This document shows positions 45,937 through 55,221 of a stretch of 64,000 nucleotides of DNA, one piece after another. The notes below the pieces were generated by a model, which saw only the letters and a program-made list of their open reading frames with translations, was not told where the DNA came from and ran no database searches. The DNA comes from CAYZJR01 sp964503045 (GTDB taxonomy: Bacteria > Cyanobacteriota > Vampirovibrionia > Obscuribacterales > Obscuribacteraceae). Numbering within the stretch: the stretch's first letter is position 1; each line of letters begins with the position of its first letter. Location: the NCBI GenBank assembly GCA_964503045.1, contig CAZCZI010000011.1:1-64000 (forward strand). Reading direction: 5' to 3'. A program made the position numbers and the translations under genes.

Positions 45937-46818
45937 TTATTCTGTCGGGACTTGATGTTCACCTTGTTGAATCATTCCCGCTCCATCAGGTTCGGTCTTT
46001 GCTCTCTGGGAGGCCACCGTTTTTGAGGGAGGGCTGCTTGCTGCTTCCTTTTCGATTAAATCAAGCAAGCTTTTCGACTCTTCGTTGGCCGGTGCTATTT
46101 CCAGCACTTTCTTCAGTTCTTCCTGAGCATCGTCGATGCTGCCTTTTCGATGAAAAGCCTTAGCTAAAGCAATTCGCGCATCCAAGTTGTGATTGTTTTG
46201 CTCGATTGCTTTCTTTTGCTCTCTGATTTCGCCATCGTTGTCACCAGACATGCCGAGGAGCTGTCCAAGTTTATGGTGGTCTTCATCGTCGCTCGCATCA
46301 AGCAAGTCGATGGCTTTGTACGCCTCGATCGCGGAAGGTACGTCACCCTTTCCGAGTGCCGCCTCTGCAAGCGCCCTGAAAGCCAGAGGTTCGCTCTTAT
46401 CTAACTCAGTGGCTTTTTGGGCTTCGACCATCGCCTCGTCGAACTGACCTTTGTGAGACAATGCCGACGCCAGCACGTAGTGACCGACCGCGTCCTTGTC
46501 GTCAACTTTGAGAGCTTCTTTGAGCATGGGAATCGCTTCTTCGTAGCGCCCTTGCTCGTTGAGAATTACTCCCAGGTTGTGCTTGGCTGTGGCGCTTTCA
46601 GGGTCACGGCTAAGTGCCTGCCTGTAATCGACCTCGGCTTTGGCGTAGTCACCCTTTTTGAAATAGTTGTTGCCGCTAATCAGAAATTCCGTGGATGTCT
46701 TGAACTTCATTCCGCAGCCTGAACAGGAAAAGACTGTCAAAACGGCTGCCACGGCAACAATCCCAAGTTGAATTGGGAGAATCGATAACCTTTTGGGGTC
46801 TTCGAAATTGCGGCTCAT
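45937..46818 (-). CDS. TPR lipoprotein
   Basis: A 293-residue exported protein. The hydrophobic segment at 15-32 ends in FSCSGCGMK, a plausible lipobox with the lipidated Cys at about 35. Five to six TPR units follow (residues 45-265; for example AKHNLGVILNEQGRYEEAIPMLKEAL). The C-terminus is polar. Probably a periplasmic scaffold resembling PilF-type or BamD-like adaptors only in general architecture. Confidence 0.8.
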   Translation of the reverse strand: MSRNFEDPKRLSILPIQLGIVAVAAVLTVFSCSGCGMKFKTSTEFLISGNNYFKKGDYAKAEVDYRQALSRDPESATAKHNLGVILNEQGRYEEAIPMLKEALKVDDKDAVGHYVLASALSHKGQFDEAMVEAQKATELDKSEPLAFRALAEAALGKGDVPSAIEAYKAIDLLDASDDEDHHKLGQLLGMSGDNDGEIREQKKAIEQNNHNLDARIALAKAFHRKGSIDDAQEELKKVLEIAPANEESKSLLDLIEKEAASSPPSKTVASQRAKTEPDGAGMIQQGEHQVPTE

Positions 46819-46916
46819 AAGTGATCTATAGTAGCAACTAGGCCTAGTAATGCTCTTCGCATTCTAGCACGAGGTCTTTTCAAAACCTATGGGGCTTTGC
46901 CTGAAGCCGGGCGAAA

Positions 46917-48755
46917 TCACTCGGCGGCGATCGCTTGGGCGTTCGCTTGATTTGAATTCTGGTTTTGGCTGCCCTTAGAGGGTGGCTCGACCGACTTCAC
47001 GTGCAACTCTTTGAGCTGTTCTGGTGCCGCCGCAGATGGTGCGGATGTCATCAAGCATGTTCCGGACTGAGTCTTTGGAAATGCGATGACGTCTCGAATT
47101 GACTTGCAGCCAGCCAAAAGCATGACTACGCGATCCAAGCCCAATGCGATGCCGCCATGAGGCGGAGCGCCTGATTCCAGTGCATCGAGGAGGAAACCGA
47201 ACTTCTCTTTTGCAGTAGCGCGATCGATTCCAATTGCGGCAAACGCCTTGCTCTGCACTTCCTGGTTATGAATTCTGATAGAGCCGCCGCCAATCTCCAC
47301 ACCGTTGTAGACGATGTCGTAGGCTCGCGCTCTGGCGCGCTCCGGCTGGGTTTCAAGATAGTCGAGGTCGTCCAAGTGCGGGCTGGTGAACGGGTGATGA
47401 ACAGCCATGAGGCGCCCCTCTTCATCGTCGTATTCGAACAGTGGAAAGTCGACGACCCAAAGAAGTTTGTGACTGTTTTGATCGATGAGATTCAGTTCTT
47501 CACCGAGTTTCAAGCGCAATCTTCCCAAGACGTTGGCTGTTTGCTTGGGGGTGTCGGCAATGATGAGGACTAGGTCGTTGTCTTTTGCGCCTGCAAGCTC
47601 CTTGAGCTTGGAAAGTTCGTCGGGGCTTAAATGTTTGTCCGCGCCTGACGAGCGAATTCCTTCGGTGGAGAATGCAACCCAAGCAAGACCTTTTGCTCCG
47701 CAGGACTTTGCAAACTCCGTCCACAAGTCGATTTGCTTTCTCGAAGCGGAAGCGGCGCCGCCGGTTAGGCAAATTGATTTTACTTTGCCACCCGAGTTCG
47801 CTACTTGGCTAAACACCTTGAATTGGCATGTTTTTGCCAATTCCGTCAGATCGTGAATCTCCATGTCGAAGCGCAAGTCCGGCTTGTCACTACCGTATCT
47901 GTCCATCGCTTCTTTGTAAGGGAGGCGAAGGAACGGTGGACTCAGCTCAATACCCGCAGGTTTAAAGGCGCTTGTCACAAGCCTTTCGGTAACAGACATG
48001 ATGTCTTCTTCGTCGATGAAGGACATCTCGATATCGATCTGCGTGAACTCGGGTTGACGATCGGCGCGCAGGTCTTCATCGCGAAAACAGCGTGCTACTT
48101 GATAGTAGCGATCGACCCCGCTAATCATGAGAGTCTGTTTGAAAAGTTGTGGCGATTGAGGAAGCGCATACCAGCTGCCTGGATTTAGGCGGCTTGGCAC
48201 CAGAAAGTCTCTTGCTCCTTCCGGTGTCGCTTTGCACAAGATTGGTGTTTCGACTTCAATAAACCGTTCCCCATTCAAAAATTCTCTGATGGCGTGAACG
48301 ATTTTGTGTCTGAGGATAAGGTTTTTGTTCATCTCTGGTCGGCGTAAATCCAAAAAGCGGTATTTGAGCCTAAGTGCCTCATCGACTTGATGGGCCAGAT
48401 CGAGTTGAAAGGGAAGCGGGCGGCACGTATTGAGCAGCTCTACTTGATCGGGGTAAATCTCGATTCCGCCGGTGGTCGTGTCTTTGGTTGTTCCTTCTGG
48501 GCGTTTGGTGACAATGCCGCTTGCCGCAATCACAAACTCGTTGCGCAAGGGGACGAACTTTTCGTGTATTTCTTTGTTGCGATTGGGGTCTGCTGCCAAT
48601 TGAACTTTGCCTGAGGCGTCGCGCAGCTCTATAAAGATCAAGCCTCCGAGATCTCTAATGGCGTTCACCCAACCGGTGACTGTGACACGCCTTCCAACAT
48701 CGTTGGAACTGAGATCGCCTAAGCGGGTGTCTCGCTTTAATCTTGAAATAGTCAA
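46917..48755 (-). CDS. aspS: Aspartyl-tRNA synthetase (bacterial type)
   Basis: A 612-residue class II synthetase with OB-fold anticodon domain (1-105), catalytic core with motif 2 RCFRDEDLRADRQPEFTQIDIEMSF and motif 3 GLDRVVMLLAG, and an inserted GAD domain (about 295-420) typical of the bacterial enzyme. Start TTG 48755 with GAGGAG six bases upstream. The discriminating or non-discriminating (Asn) specificity cannot be judged here. The last 30 residues are Gln/Asn-rich. Confidence 0.96.
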   Translation of the reverse strand: MTISRLKRDTRLGDLSSNDVGRRVTVTGWVNAIRDLGGLIFIELRDASGKVQLAADPNRNKEIHEKFVPLRNEFVIAASGIVTKRPEGTTKDTTTGGIEIYPDQVELLNTCRPLPFQLDLAHQVDEALRLKYRFLDLRRPEMNKNLILRHKIVHAIREFLNGERFIEVETPILCKATPEGARDFLVPSRLNPGSWYALPQSPQLFKQTLMISGVDRYYQVARCFRDEDLRADRQPEFTQIDIEMSFIDEEDIMSVTERLVTSAFKPAGIELSPPFLRLPYKEAMDRYGSDKPDLRFDMEIHDLTELAKTCQFKVFSQVANSGGKVKSICLTGGAASASRKQIDLWTEFAKSCGAKGLAWVAFSTEGIRSSGADKHLSPDELSKLKELAGAKDNDLVLIIADTPKQTANVLGRLRLKLGEELNLIDQNSHKLLWVVDFPLFEYDDEEGRLMAVHHPFTSPHLDDLDYLETQPERARARAYDIVYNGVEIGGGSIRIHNQEVQSKAFAAIGIDRATAKEKFGFLLDALESGAPPHGGIALGLDRVVMLLAGCKSIRDVIAFPKTQSGTCLMTSAPSAAAPEQLKELHVKSVEPPSKGSQNQNSNQANAQAIAAE

Positions 48756-48928
48756 TTGAAACTCCTCAATTGCCGAAGAATTGCCGAAGGAAGAAGGAAG
48801 CGATATTTTAGCCTAGGGTAGTCGAGTTATCGTCTCTTCCCCACTTGGTTAGCTCAAAAAACGGAAACAGTGTAGACTTAAATTTAGGTTCGGCTTTAGA
48901 TTCTTTACTAAATTTGGTGAATTGAAAG

Positions 48929-49495
48929 ATGTCGTTTTCTGTAACCTCCGTATCTTTCCCGTGGTTGTTCAGACTTCCTGACCAAGCCCTTTGGGTTCTT
49001 GGCGGAGTCCTGATTCTTCTTGGGTTGTCGTTCTGCTACAAGTTCTGGACCGCCGCAGTAACTGGCAGAGTGTTGTACTGGTCCGGTTTTTTGCCGTTGA
49101 CCTTAATTTCCCCTTGGTTTATCCACTTGCCGCCCGGAAAGAATTCGCTGATCAAGCAGCGTGAGGGGATGCTGTGTCATATCATCATTGGTCCATTGTT
49201 TTTCGTGTCTGCGGTATTTTGCTTGATGTTGGGTTGCGATCTCGTCGGCCTGCCTGGTTCTAAAGCAGTAAACATCGTTCTTTCCGGTGGCGACGAGTCG
49301 AAGCCTGCCACGGTAGTTTGGGAGCCGGGTCGTGGTTATCGATTCCCCGTAATGGGAAGAGCAAGCAAGAAAATCAGGAAGATTTTCAACTCACAAATCA
49401 ATCTGAAAGACGATCAAAAGCTGTTGCACCAAAGACTCAACTCGCATAAAGGCGTGAAGATTGAAGGTTACGGCGAGTACGAAGAAGAAGAATAA
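48929..49495 (+). CDS. Hypothetical membrane protein
   Basis: A 188-residue protein with hydrophobic helices at about 18-40, 50-65 and 85-108, then a soluble 75-residue domain (SGGDESKPATVVWEPGRGYRF) ending in acidic residues. No family is recognised. The ribosome-binding site is weak; no adjacent gene gives context. Confidence 0.55.
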   Translation: MSFSVTSVSFPWLFRLPDQALWVLGGVLILLGLSFCYKFWTAAVTGRVLYWSGFLPLTLISPWFIHLPPGKNSLIKQREGMLCHIIIGPLFFVSAVFCLMLGCDLVGLPGSKAVNIVLSGGDESKPATVVWEPGRGYRFPVMGRASKKIRKIFNSQINLKDDQKLLHQRLNSHKGVKIEGYGEYEEEE

Positions 49496-49702
49496 CGGCT
49501 GGTTCTAAGGTTCTAAAGATTTAGGGCGGCAAAGGATTGAGTTCATCTCAAAAACCTTGCAAAAGCGCAATTGATTAGCTCGCAGACAGCGATCTAGATT
49601 AATTCATCGTGAGACTGTTGCTGAAATCCCGATGAATTCGATACCCTTAACACATTCATAGATCTCGTCGTTCCAACCCTTGCCATCACAGGGAGAAAAG
49701 TT

Positions 49703-51784
49703 GTGTCTATTCCTGCGTCTCAAATTAGAAACGTCGCCTTCATCGGCATTAACCGAAGCGGCAAAACCTCGCTCGTAGAGTCAATCCTGCACTTGACGGG
49801 AGCCATCTCGAGACGCGGAAAGATTACTGATGGAACGATGACTACTGACTACGAGCCAGAAGCCATTGCTCGGCAAATCTCTACGCAAACCTCGATGGCC
49901 CGCACCACTTATCAAGGCATAACCTTCAACATCCTTGACTGCCCAGGTTTCGTGGACTTCTCCGAAGAGGTTAAGCTGGCATTGATGGGTGTAGATACCG
50001 CAGTCTTCGTGGTTGAGCCAGATCCGGGTCGCTTGATTCAGATGGACACGCTGCTCCGATTCACTGAAGACATCGGCATCTCGAGATTGGTGTTCGTCAA
50101 CAAGATGGACAAACAAGACCTCAACTTCGCCGACACCTTGAGCACCTTGAAAAACATGCCCGGTACCAAGACTCCTCGGCCGCTTGCCCCGATGCACTAT
50201 CCAATCGGCTCTGGCACTAGCTTGACTGGTTATGTCGATGTTCTGAAGAAAGAAGGTTTCAAATACGGAGCTCAAGGAAAGCCGGAGAAAGGCGATGTTC
50301 CTGGCGATGTGCAGGCAGATCTCGATGATGCTCGCGAAAAGCTCATTGAAAGTCTTGCAGACACGGACGACGCCCTTTTGGAAATGGTCTTGGAAGGCAA
50401 CGACCCGCCGCTCGACCTCCTTGAAAAGGACCTTAAGGCTGCTGTGCGTGCCGGTACAATTGTTCCTATATTGATTGGCTCCGCGCAAACAGACGTCGGC
50501 GTCTTCTCCTTGCTCGATGCATTAATTGCTCTTACACCGTCACCGGCGGAAAGAGAATATAAAGATGCAGACGGCAAGGTTCTCACTATCAAAGACGATG
50601 GTCCGGTAATTGCTCAAGTGCTCCGGACATACATCAACCCTCAGGCCGGCAAGATTTCGCTGGCGCGAGTTTATACCGGCACCATCACCGGCGATTCGCA
50701 GCTCGTTGACAGCTCAAAAGGCGGCAGCAAAGAGCGGGTCGGCGGTCTCTATTGGATGGTAGGCAAGAAGCAAGAAACGATGCCATCGGCAGGACCGGGC
50801 AATGTCGTTGCTATCGCGCGTTTGGAAACGCCGCGCACCGGCGATACGCTCGTCTCCGAAAAGGAGACGACGATTATGCCCATTCCGCCCACTCCGCCGC
50901 CGCTTTACTCGCTTGCAATTTCTGCCAAGAATCGCAACGATGAAGCAAAACTCTCGACATTGCTTGGAAAGTTGGCTGAAGAAGATCCGATTCTCAAAGT
51001 CGATCGCGACGCTGACACGCATGAATACTGCTTGTTTGGTCAAGGCGAAGTGCACCTTTCACTTTCGAGACAACGCCTAGAACGCAAATACAGCATTCAG
51101 CTCGACAGCAAAAAGCCGAAGATTGCTTATAAGGAAACGATTCAAGGCAAAGTCGAAGCTCATGGAAGACACAAGAAACAAACCGGCGGCAAAGGCCAAT
51201 TCGGCGAAGTCTATCTCAAGATCGAGTCGCAAGAACGCGGCGCCGGCAACAAGTTCGGCGAATCAATCGTTGGTGGTTCGGTCCCTCGCCAATACATACC
51301 TGGTGTGGAAAAGGGCGTCACCGAAGCACTCGGCAGAGGACCGCTCGCCGGCTATCCATGCGTGGATGTGTCGGTCAACCTCTTTGACGGCTCCTATCAC
51401 GATGTAGACTCAGACGAAATGTCCTTCAGAATGGCTGCCATTCTTGCCATGCGTGAAGGTATGTCGAAAGCTGGTCCGATCATTTTGGAACCAATCACCG
51501 AAGTCAAAATCAGAGTGCCGAACAGCTACACTTCCGGCGTACTGGGACAAGTCACCGGTATGCGCGGTCAGATTCTCGGCTACGGTCCAGACCCGAACAG
51601 AACCGGTTGGGATGAAGTGGTTGCAAATATTCCTCGTGCGGAAATTTGGGACTACATCATCGAATTGAGAACCTTGAGTCAAGGTCTCGGATTCTACGAG
51701 TGGAAGTTCTCGCATCTGTCGCCAGTTCCTCCAACAGTCTCGCAAGAGTTGGTGGCGCAAGCGACTGCGCAAGCTGAAGCGTAA
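49703..51784 (+). CDS. EF-G2-like translational GTPase
   Basis: A 693-residue EF-G paralogue (GTG 49703, GGGAGA upstream). All five EF-G domains are present by length. G1 is GINRSGKTS (15-23), G4 NKMD (133-136). G3 is DCPGFVDF, so Phe83 replaces the catalytic His of DTPGHVDF, and the switch I RGITI segment is replaced by TTDYEPEAIARQIS. Both changes resemble the EF-G2 subgroup, whose DAPGY motif also lacks His. It is therefore unlikely to be the main elongation factor; a canonical fusA should lie elsewhere. Possible roles are ribosome recycling or stress translation. Confidence 0.88.
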   Translation: MSIPASQIRNVAFIGINRSGKTSLVESILHLTGAISRRGKITDGTMTTDYEPEAIARQISTQTSMARTTYQGITFNILDCPGFVDFSEEVKLALMGVDTAVFVVEPDPGRLIQMDTLLRFTEDIGISRLVFVNKMDKQDLNFADTLSTLKNMPGTKTPRPLAPMHYPIGSGTSLTGYVDVLKKEGFKYGAQGKPEKGDVPGDVQADLDDAREKLIESLADTDDALLEMVLEGNDPPLDLLEKDLKAAVRAGTIVPILIGSAQTDVGVFSLLDALIALTPSPAEREYKDADGKVLTIKDDGPVIAQVLRTYINPQAGKISLARVYTGTITGDSQLVDSSKGGSKERVGGLYWMVGKKQETMPSAGPGNVVAIARLETPRTGDTLVSEKETTIMPIPPTPPPLYSLAISAKNRNDEAKLSTLLGKLAEEDPILKVDRDADTHEYCLFGQGEVHLSLSRQRLERKYSIQLDSKKPKIAYKETIQGKVEAHGRHKKQTGGKGQFGEVYLKIESQERGAGNKFGESIVGGSVPRQYIPGVEKGVTEALGRGPLAGYPCVDVSVNLFDGSYHDVDSDEMSFRMAAILAMREGMSKAGPIILEPITEVKIRVPNSYTSGVLGQVTGMRGQILGYGPDPNRTGWDEVVANIPRAEIWDYIIELRTLSQGLGFYEWKFSHLSPVPPTVSQELVAQATAQAEA

Positions 51785-52086
51785 CGCTGACACTATATTT
51801 AGTGCTACAACCCGATCGATTCAATCTTCGCCTTTGAGGCTTAGGCGCATCTGCTCTGCGTTGCTGCTCCGTTGCTTCCCGATATGGTTGCAACCTGCTC
51901 GGCGAAACTCGTGCACCGCATGTAGTTGCAATCAGGATATTGTGGCGAAACTCGTCGACCGGAGCCGGCGTTGGGATCTAGCTGTGGAGTGATTGGTGGA
52001 ACTGATGTTTGCGCGATGCGTTCAGGCGTTTTGCTTCGATACCAAATGTGATATCTCAATTCTCGGAAGTCTAAACATAAATGCAC
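51785..52086. other. Intergenic region between EF-G2 and rpsU
   Basis: About 300 bp with no supported gene. The word GGCGAAACTCGT occurs twice (about 51900 and 51951). No known RNA gene is seen. Confidence 0.35.
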
Positions 52087-52114
52087 AAAAGGCGCCACCT
52101 ATGGGGTGGTCGCC
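52087..52114 (-). terminator. Intrinsic terminator of rpsU
   Basis: On the minus strand GGCG-ACCACC pairs with GGTGG-CGCC around CCATA, followed by TTTTG. It is 20 bp after the rpsU stop. Confidence 0.8.
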
Positions 52115-52134
52115 GATGGCCAGATGCGTTGGGC

Positions 52135-52308
52135 TTATGAGCGGCGCTTGCGTGCGGCTTCAGCTTTACGCTTGCGTTTCACGCTGGGCTTCTCGTAGCG
52201 CTCTCTGCGCTTGATTTCAGACAAAATGCCAGCCTTCTGGATTTTCTTTTTGAAGCGCTTCAATGCCGCTTCAATGCTTTCACCTTCGGCTACTCTAACC
52301 TCGGACAA
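52135..52308 (-). CDS. rpsU: 30S ribosomal protein S21
   Basis: A 57-residue S21 (bS21) beginning at TTG 52308 with GGGGGAGG four bases upstream, which decides the start over longer frames. SEVRVAEGESIEAALKRFKK and the Arg/Lys-rich C-terminus match the family. It binds near the anti-Shine-Dalgarno end of 16S rRNA. Monocistronic with its own terminator. Confidence 0.93.
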   Translation of the reverse strand: MSEVRVAEGESIEAALKRFKKKIQKAGILSEIKRRERYEKPSVKRKRKAEAARKRRS

Positions 52309-52463
52309 GGGACCTCCCCCTGAAGAATTCAAAGGAACAAACGACGTAAGAACGCGAATTTTAGCATCTCGTGCAGCTTATGGGCAATGGATGGGGCTTT
52401 TGGCTGGTTTGGTTTCCTTAATACTCCGTATAACCGCAAACAGACGGCGCCCCTAGATTTACA

Positions 52464-52492
52464 TTGACATTTGCCTTAGATTGCCTTAAATT
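52464..52492 (+). promoter_or_regulatory. Sigma-70-type promoter
   Basis: TTGACA (52464-52469), a 17-bp spacer and TAAATT (52487-52492) form a strong consensus promoter, about 140 bp before the small gene at 52636. The spacer contains the decamer TTGCCTTA(G/A)A repeated, and CATGC-TTTT-GCATG forms a small palindrome at 52503-52516. Confidence 0.55.
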
Positions 52493-52635
52493 GTCCTCTT
52501 GACATGCTTTTGCATGCTAATTGACCGGGCATAGGAGTAAGTAGAGAGTCCGGTCCACTAACCCCTTACTAGAAAGTTGTGGACATGAAGCCCTGCCAGG
52601 GCTGCTGCATTCGACCAAATAAAAGGAGAATCCCA

Positions 52636-52893
52636 ATGGGTTCAACAGCCAATTCGACAACAGGACTGCAACTCGTAACCGTGAGCACCTCGACGCTCAA
52701 AGATCGTCTCAATCGCCTTTATGACACCCGCAAGGGTCAAGCGAAGACTATTTCCCACTCGGGCTTGTTCGAGTATTTGTGGGACCTCAAAGAATTGGCG
52801 CTGATGGAGCGCAAGAGCTCGGTCGAAGTACCAAGCACGTGGCTTGATGAGCTCGAAGAAAGCTTTGACTACGAAGGCATTCGCGGCAACTAG
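52636..52893 (+). CDS. Small soluble hypothetical protein
   Basis: An 85-residue protein with AGGAGA six bases before ATG 52636; this decides against the longer frame from 52579. A Ser/Thr-rich N-terminus is followed by two helices (LKDRLNRLYDTRKGQA and WDLKELALMERK). No family is recognised. It has its own promoter (52464) and a strong terminator, so it is probably abundant and single-gene. The leader contains an AGCCCT/AGGGCT hairpin (about 52590-52604). Confidence 0.7.
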   Translation: MGSTANSTTGLQLVTVSTSTLKDRLNRLYDTRKGQAKTISHSGLFEYLWDLKELALMERKSSVEVPSTWLDELEESFDYEGIRGN

Positions 52894-52918
52894 CCCGAAC
52901 CAATTCAACTGCTGTAAC

Positions 52919-52974
52919 ATTGCTCAGTCGAGTGAAATTCACTTTGTCGAATTTCAACAAACTGAGCAATTTTG
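52919..52974 (+). terminator. Long hairpin terminator
   Basis: ATTGCTCAGT (52919-52928) pairs with ACTGAGCAAT (52961-52970), and inside TGAAATTC (52933-52940) pairs with GAATTTCA (52949-52956). TTTTG follows. It lies 25 bp after the stop of the small gene and is likely bidirectional in stem but plus-directed by T-run. Confidence 0.75.
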
Positions 52975-53003
52975 TTATTGGCGTTTGTGATTTCGCGTAG
53001 AGC

Positions 53004-53618
53004 ATGTTGAAGCCCTCGAAAGTATCTCCGACAATTTGCCTGGCACTGTTGTTTTTGATCGCTTGTGATACCACAGGCGGTGGAGTCCAAGCTCGCGGCA
53101 AGCGTGATGATGCGTTCATCTTAAATCAAATGGTTCTTGCCCAAAGAGCAGCAGCTATTGCTGATGAGAAGATGTGGAAGCAAATGCAGATGGTTATGCA
53201 GGAACTGAAAGAACTGATGCAAACCAGCTCGGGTGGTGGGACAGCTGTGATTTTGAAAAAAGAGAGACTCGATGATTGGTCTCAGAGACTCACAGCTCTT
53301 CGAGGCAAGAATCCTTATCTGGAAGCAGATGTGCTGCAAAGTGAGTTTAAGGTAAATGGTTCTGCCGCGCTCAAAACGGGCGGCTCGACCGCCGAGGTGA
53401 AAGTCGTGTTTGATTCGGCTTTCAGCGACCGAGACGCACAGCGGCTTACCAACAATCCGCCCAGTGAGTGGCGCGCCTATCCTGGAACCATCACTGCAGT
53501 TCTCGCTCCTGATGGTTCTTACATCATTTGGGCAGCGGCGATTGATACGTACCCGCTGCGTATGACCGCAGGCCAAACAGCTGCGCGCACACTTCGCGGC
53601 AATTTCCTAAGTGATTGA
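53004..53618 (+). CDS. Probable lipoprotein of unknown function
   Basis: A 204-residue exported protein. The hydrophobic segment (11-20) ends in FLIACDTT, a lipobox with Cys21. A helical segment (40-75) rich in Met and Gln precedes a beta-rich domain containing a Trp-rich region (YIIWAAAIDTYPLRM). No family is recognised. Convergent with the next TPR gene, 3 bp apart. Confidence 0.6.
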   Translation: MLKPSKVSPTICLALLFLIACDTTGGGVQARGKRDDAFILNQMVLAQRAAAIADEKMWKQMQMVMQELKELMQTSSGGGTAVILKKERLDDWSQRLTALRGKNPYLEADVLQSEFKVNGSAALKTGGSTAEVKVVFDSAFSDRDAQRLTNNPPSEWRAYPGTITAVLAPDGSYIIWAAAIDTYPLRMTAGQTAARTLRGNFLSD

Positions 53619-53621
53619 TAA

Positions 53622-54305
53622 CTACTTCATCAGCTTGTCGAGAAGCTTGAGCACTCTGTCGTCTTGCGGATCTAGCTGCAGAGCTTTGCTCAACACCACT
53701 TTTGCTTCGCTGCCTTGTCCATCTTGATCCAAGACGCGGCCTAGGTTGTAGAGCGCGTTTTCATAGTTTGGTTTGATTGCCAATGCAGCTTGATATTGAG
53801 CGATAGCCGTTTTGTTATCGCCTGTTGCTGACAGTGCATTACCGTATACCACGTGATAGACGGCGTGCTTTTCATCGAGTCCTACAGCCTTTTCAGCTTC
53901 CTTCAAGGCTTCTTCCGGTTTGCCCGTGTCCAGTAAAACCACGCTCAAATTCGAGTGTGTATAAGCGAGATCCGGATTGATCTTTAGAGACTTTCTCAGG
54001 TTTTCTTCTGCGGCCTTTAGATCGCCGTGCTGACGATACGCCCAGCCCAGGTCATTTATTGCTTCTGCGTCTTCCGGATTCTTTTTGATGCGTTCTTTGC
54101 ACGCCTCTATCGATGGTGCGCCTTGCGCATTTTTCGTCCAGTTGCCGGCTCTGCCGACTTTAGCATCTTCGCTTTCAGCCTTCGCCGAAACGAAATGGAT
54201 TGTTTCTGCAAACGATAAGGGAAGCACTAAACCTGCCGCTAAGAGCCAGATTACAGCACCTTTTGGAAGAGTGATTGCAGAGTCGTTATCGGTACCCCAC
54301 ACCAT
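53622..54305 (-). CDS. Exported TPR protein
   Basis: About 227 residues from ATG 54305, chosen because GGGAGG lies nine bases upstream. An N-terminal hydrophobic helix (about 16-32) targets it to the membrane or periplasm. Four TPRs cover residues 70-215 (for example AINDLGWAYRQHGDLKAAEENLRKSL). It stands alone on the minus strand. Confidence 0.8.
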   Translation of the reverse strand: MVWGTDNDSAITLPKGAVIWLLAAGLVLPLSFAETIHFVSAKAESEDAKVGRAGNWTKNAQGAPSIEACKERIKKNPEDAEAINDLGWAYRQHGDLKAAEENLRKSLKINPDLAYTHSNLSVVLLDTGKPEEALKEAEKAVGLDEKHAVYHVVYGNALSATGDNKTAIAQYQAALAIKPNYENALYNLGRVLDQDGQGSEAKVVLSKALQLDPQDDRVLKLLDKLMK

Positions 54306-54540
54306 ATGAGGGATCCTCCCAGAAGTCAGTTGAACCATTGATCTTAGCTTGTCATCCGCGTTCAAATCGTTGCATGGCAGTTGCCATAACTGACACGAGC
54401 GCTGAGGTGAGGCTATCGGGTGTTTAAATCTATTTTTATGGTGTTGTCAAATAGTGGTTCTCGGCGCATGACAACGGCGAAGGTTCATCTGTTATATAGC
54501 GAGTAGGTTGTTGTGCGAACAACTCGATTTACTAATTTGG

Positions 54541-54723
54541 TTATCCGGGACAGCCGAAAATCGACCATATGCACAACGCCAGCCCGAGTGCCGCGCCTAT
54601 CACTCCAAACGTTACCGCTTCCACAAAGTTTTTTGCATCTTCGAAAGCTTGTTTTGCCATGACGATGCCGCCACCAAGGAAAACCGCACCGACAGTGAAC
54701 ATCAATATGTTGTCAATCATCAT
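54541..54723 (-). CDS. Small two-helix membrane protein
   Basis: Sixty residues, with hydrophobic helices at about 6-24 and 37-56 and a short charged loop between them. Its start lies inside the end of the upstream 136-aa gene (11-bp overlap), which implies co-translation. No family is recognised. Confidence 0.55.
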   Translation of the reverse strand: MMIDNILMFTVGAVFLGGGIVMAKQAFEDAKNFVEAVTFGVIGAALGLALCIWSIFGCPG

Positions 54724-55123
54724 TTGCTGTTCCCTTAGATGATTCCTCGCCTTGTTTGCGCCGTGGAATGCTCAAATAACCGGCGAAGGCAATTGCCGCA
54801 AAGAAGATGAAGACGCCGATGAGAAGCAGTCTCATGAACTGTTGATCGCGCTGGTGTTGCAGTTGTTCTTTTGCGGACTGTTTTGCCGCGACAACCTCGG
54901 GCGAATCTTCGGTTGATGATGTATCGCGAGTCGATGTCGTGGTCTGCGTTTCGGAGCCCGTCGTGGTCTGCGTTTCGGAATTAGATGTAGAACCAGAAGA
55001 CGAATACTGTGCTATGAGTTTTGGTGCGCAGTAGGCTGGTGGTACCGGAAGCGAAGTTGAAAACGCAAATGCCGCGGCTATGGCAACGCTTACATGCAAC
55101 TTCGAAATGGGCAACCGAATCAT
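54713..55123 (-). CDS. Exported protein with Ser/Thr-rich repeat and one membrane helix
   Basis: About 136 residues from ATG 55123 (AAGGA six bases upstream). Signal peptide (1-33, ending PAYCAPK), then a low-complexity Ser/Thr/Glu segment including SETQTTT twice, encoded by a 19-bp direct repeat near 54942-54980. A transmembrane helix at about 98-118 and a basic C-terminus follow. Function unknown. Confidence 0.6.
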   Translation of the reverse strand: MIRLPISKLHVSVAIAAAFAFSTSLPVPPAYCAPKLIAQYSSSGSTSNSETQTTTGSETQTTTSTRDTSSTEDSPEVVAAKQSAKEQLQHQRDQQFMRLLLIGVFIFFAAIAFAGYLSIPRRKQGEESSKGTANDD

Positions 55124-55221
55124 CAATAATCCTTTTGCAGGTCCTGTAAGTTCTGCTAAGTTGGCGTTCGCGTCTTAGTCGTTCATCATCTATCCTATTG
55201 TAATTGGGAAAGCCGATTGCG

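Noticed and set aside
49781..50488. A 235-codon minus-strand open frame
   Set aside because: Antisense to the EF-G2-like gene in a mirrored frame; it is a shadow of that coding sequence.
51890..51965. tmRNA or SRP RNA candidate near the GGCGAAACTCGT repeats
   Set aside because: No tRNA-like end, tag frame or GGAAG-type SRP core could be found.
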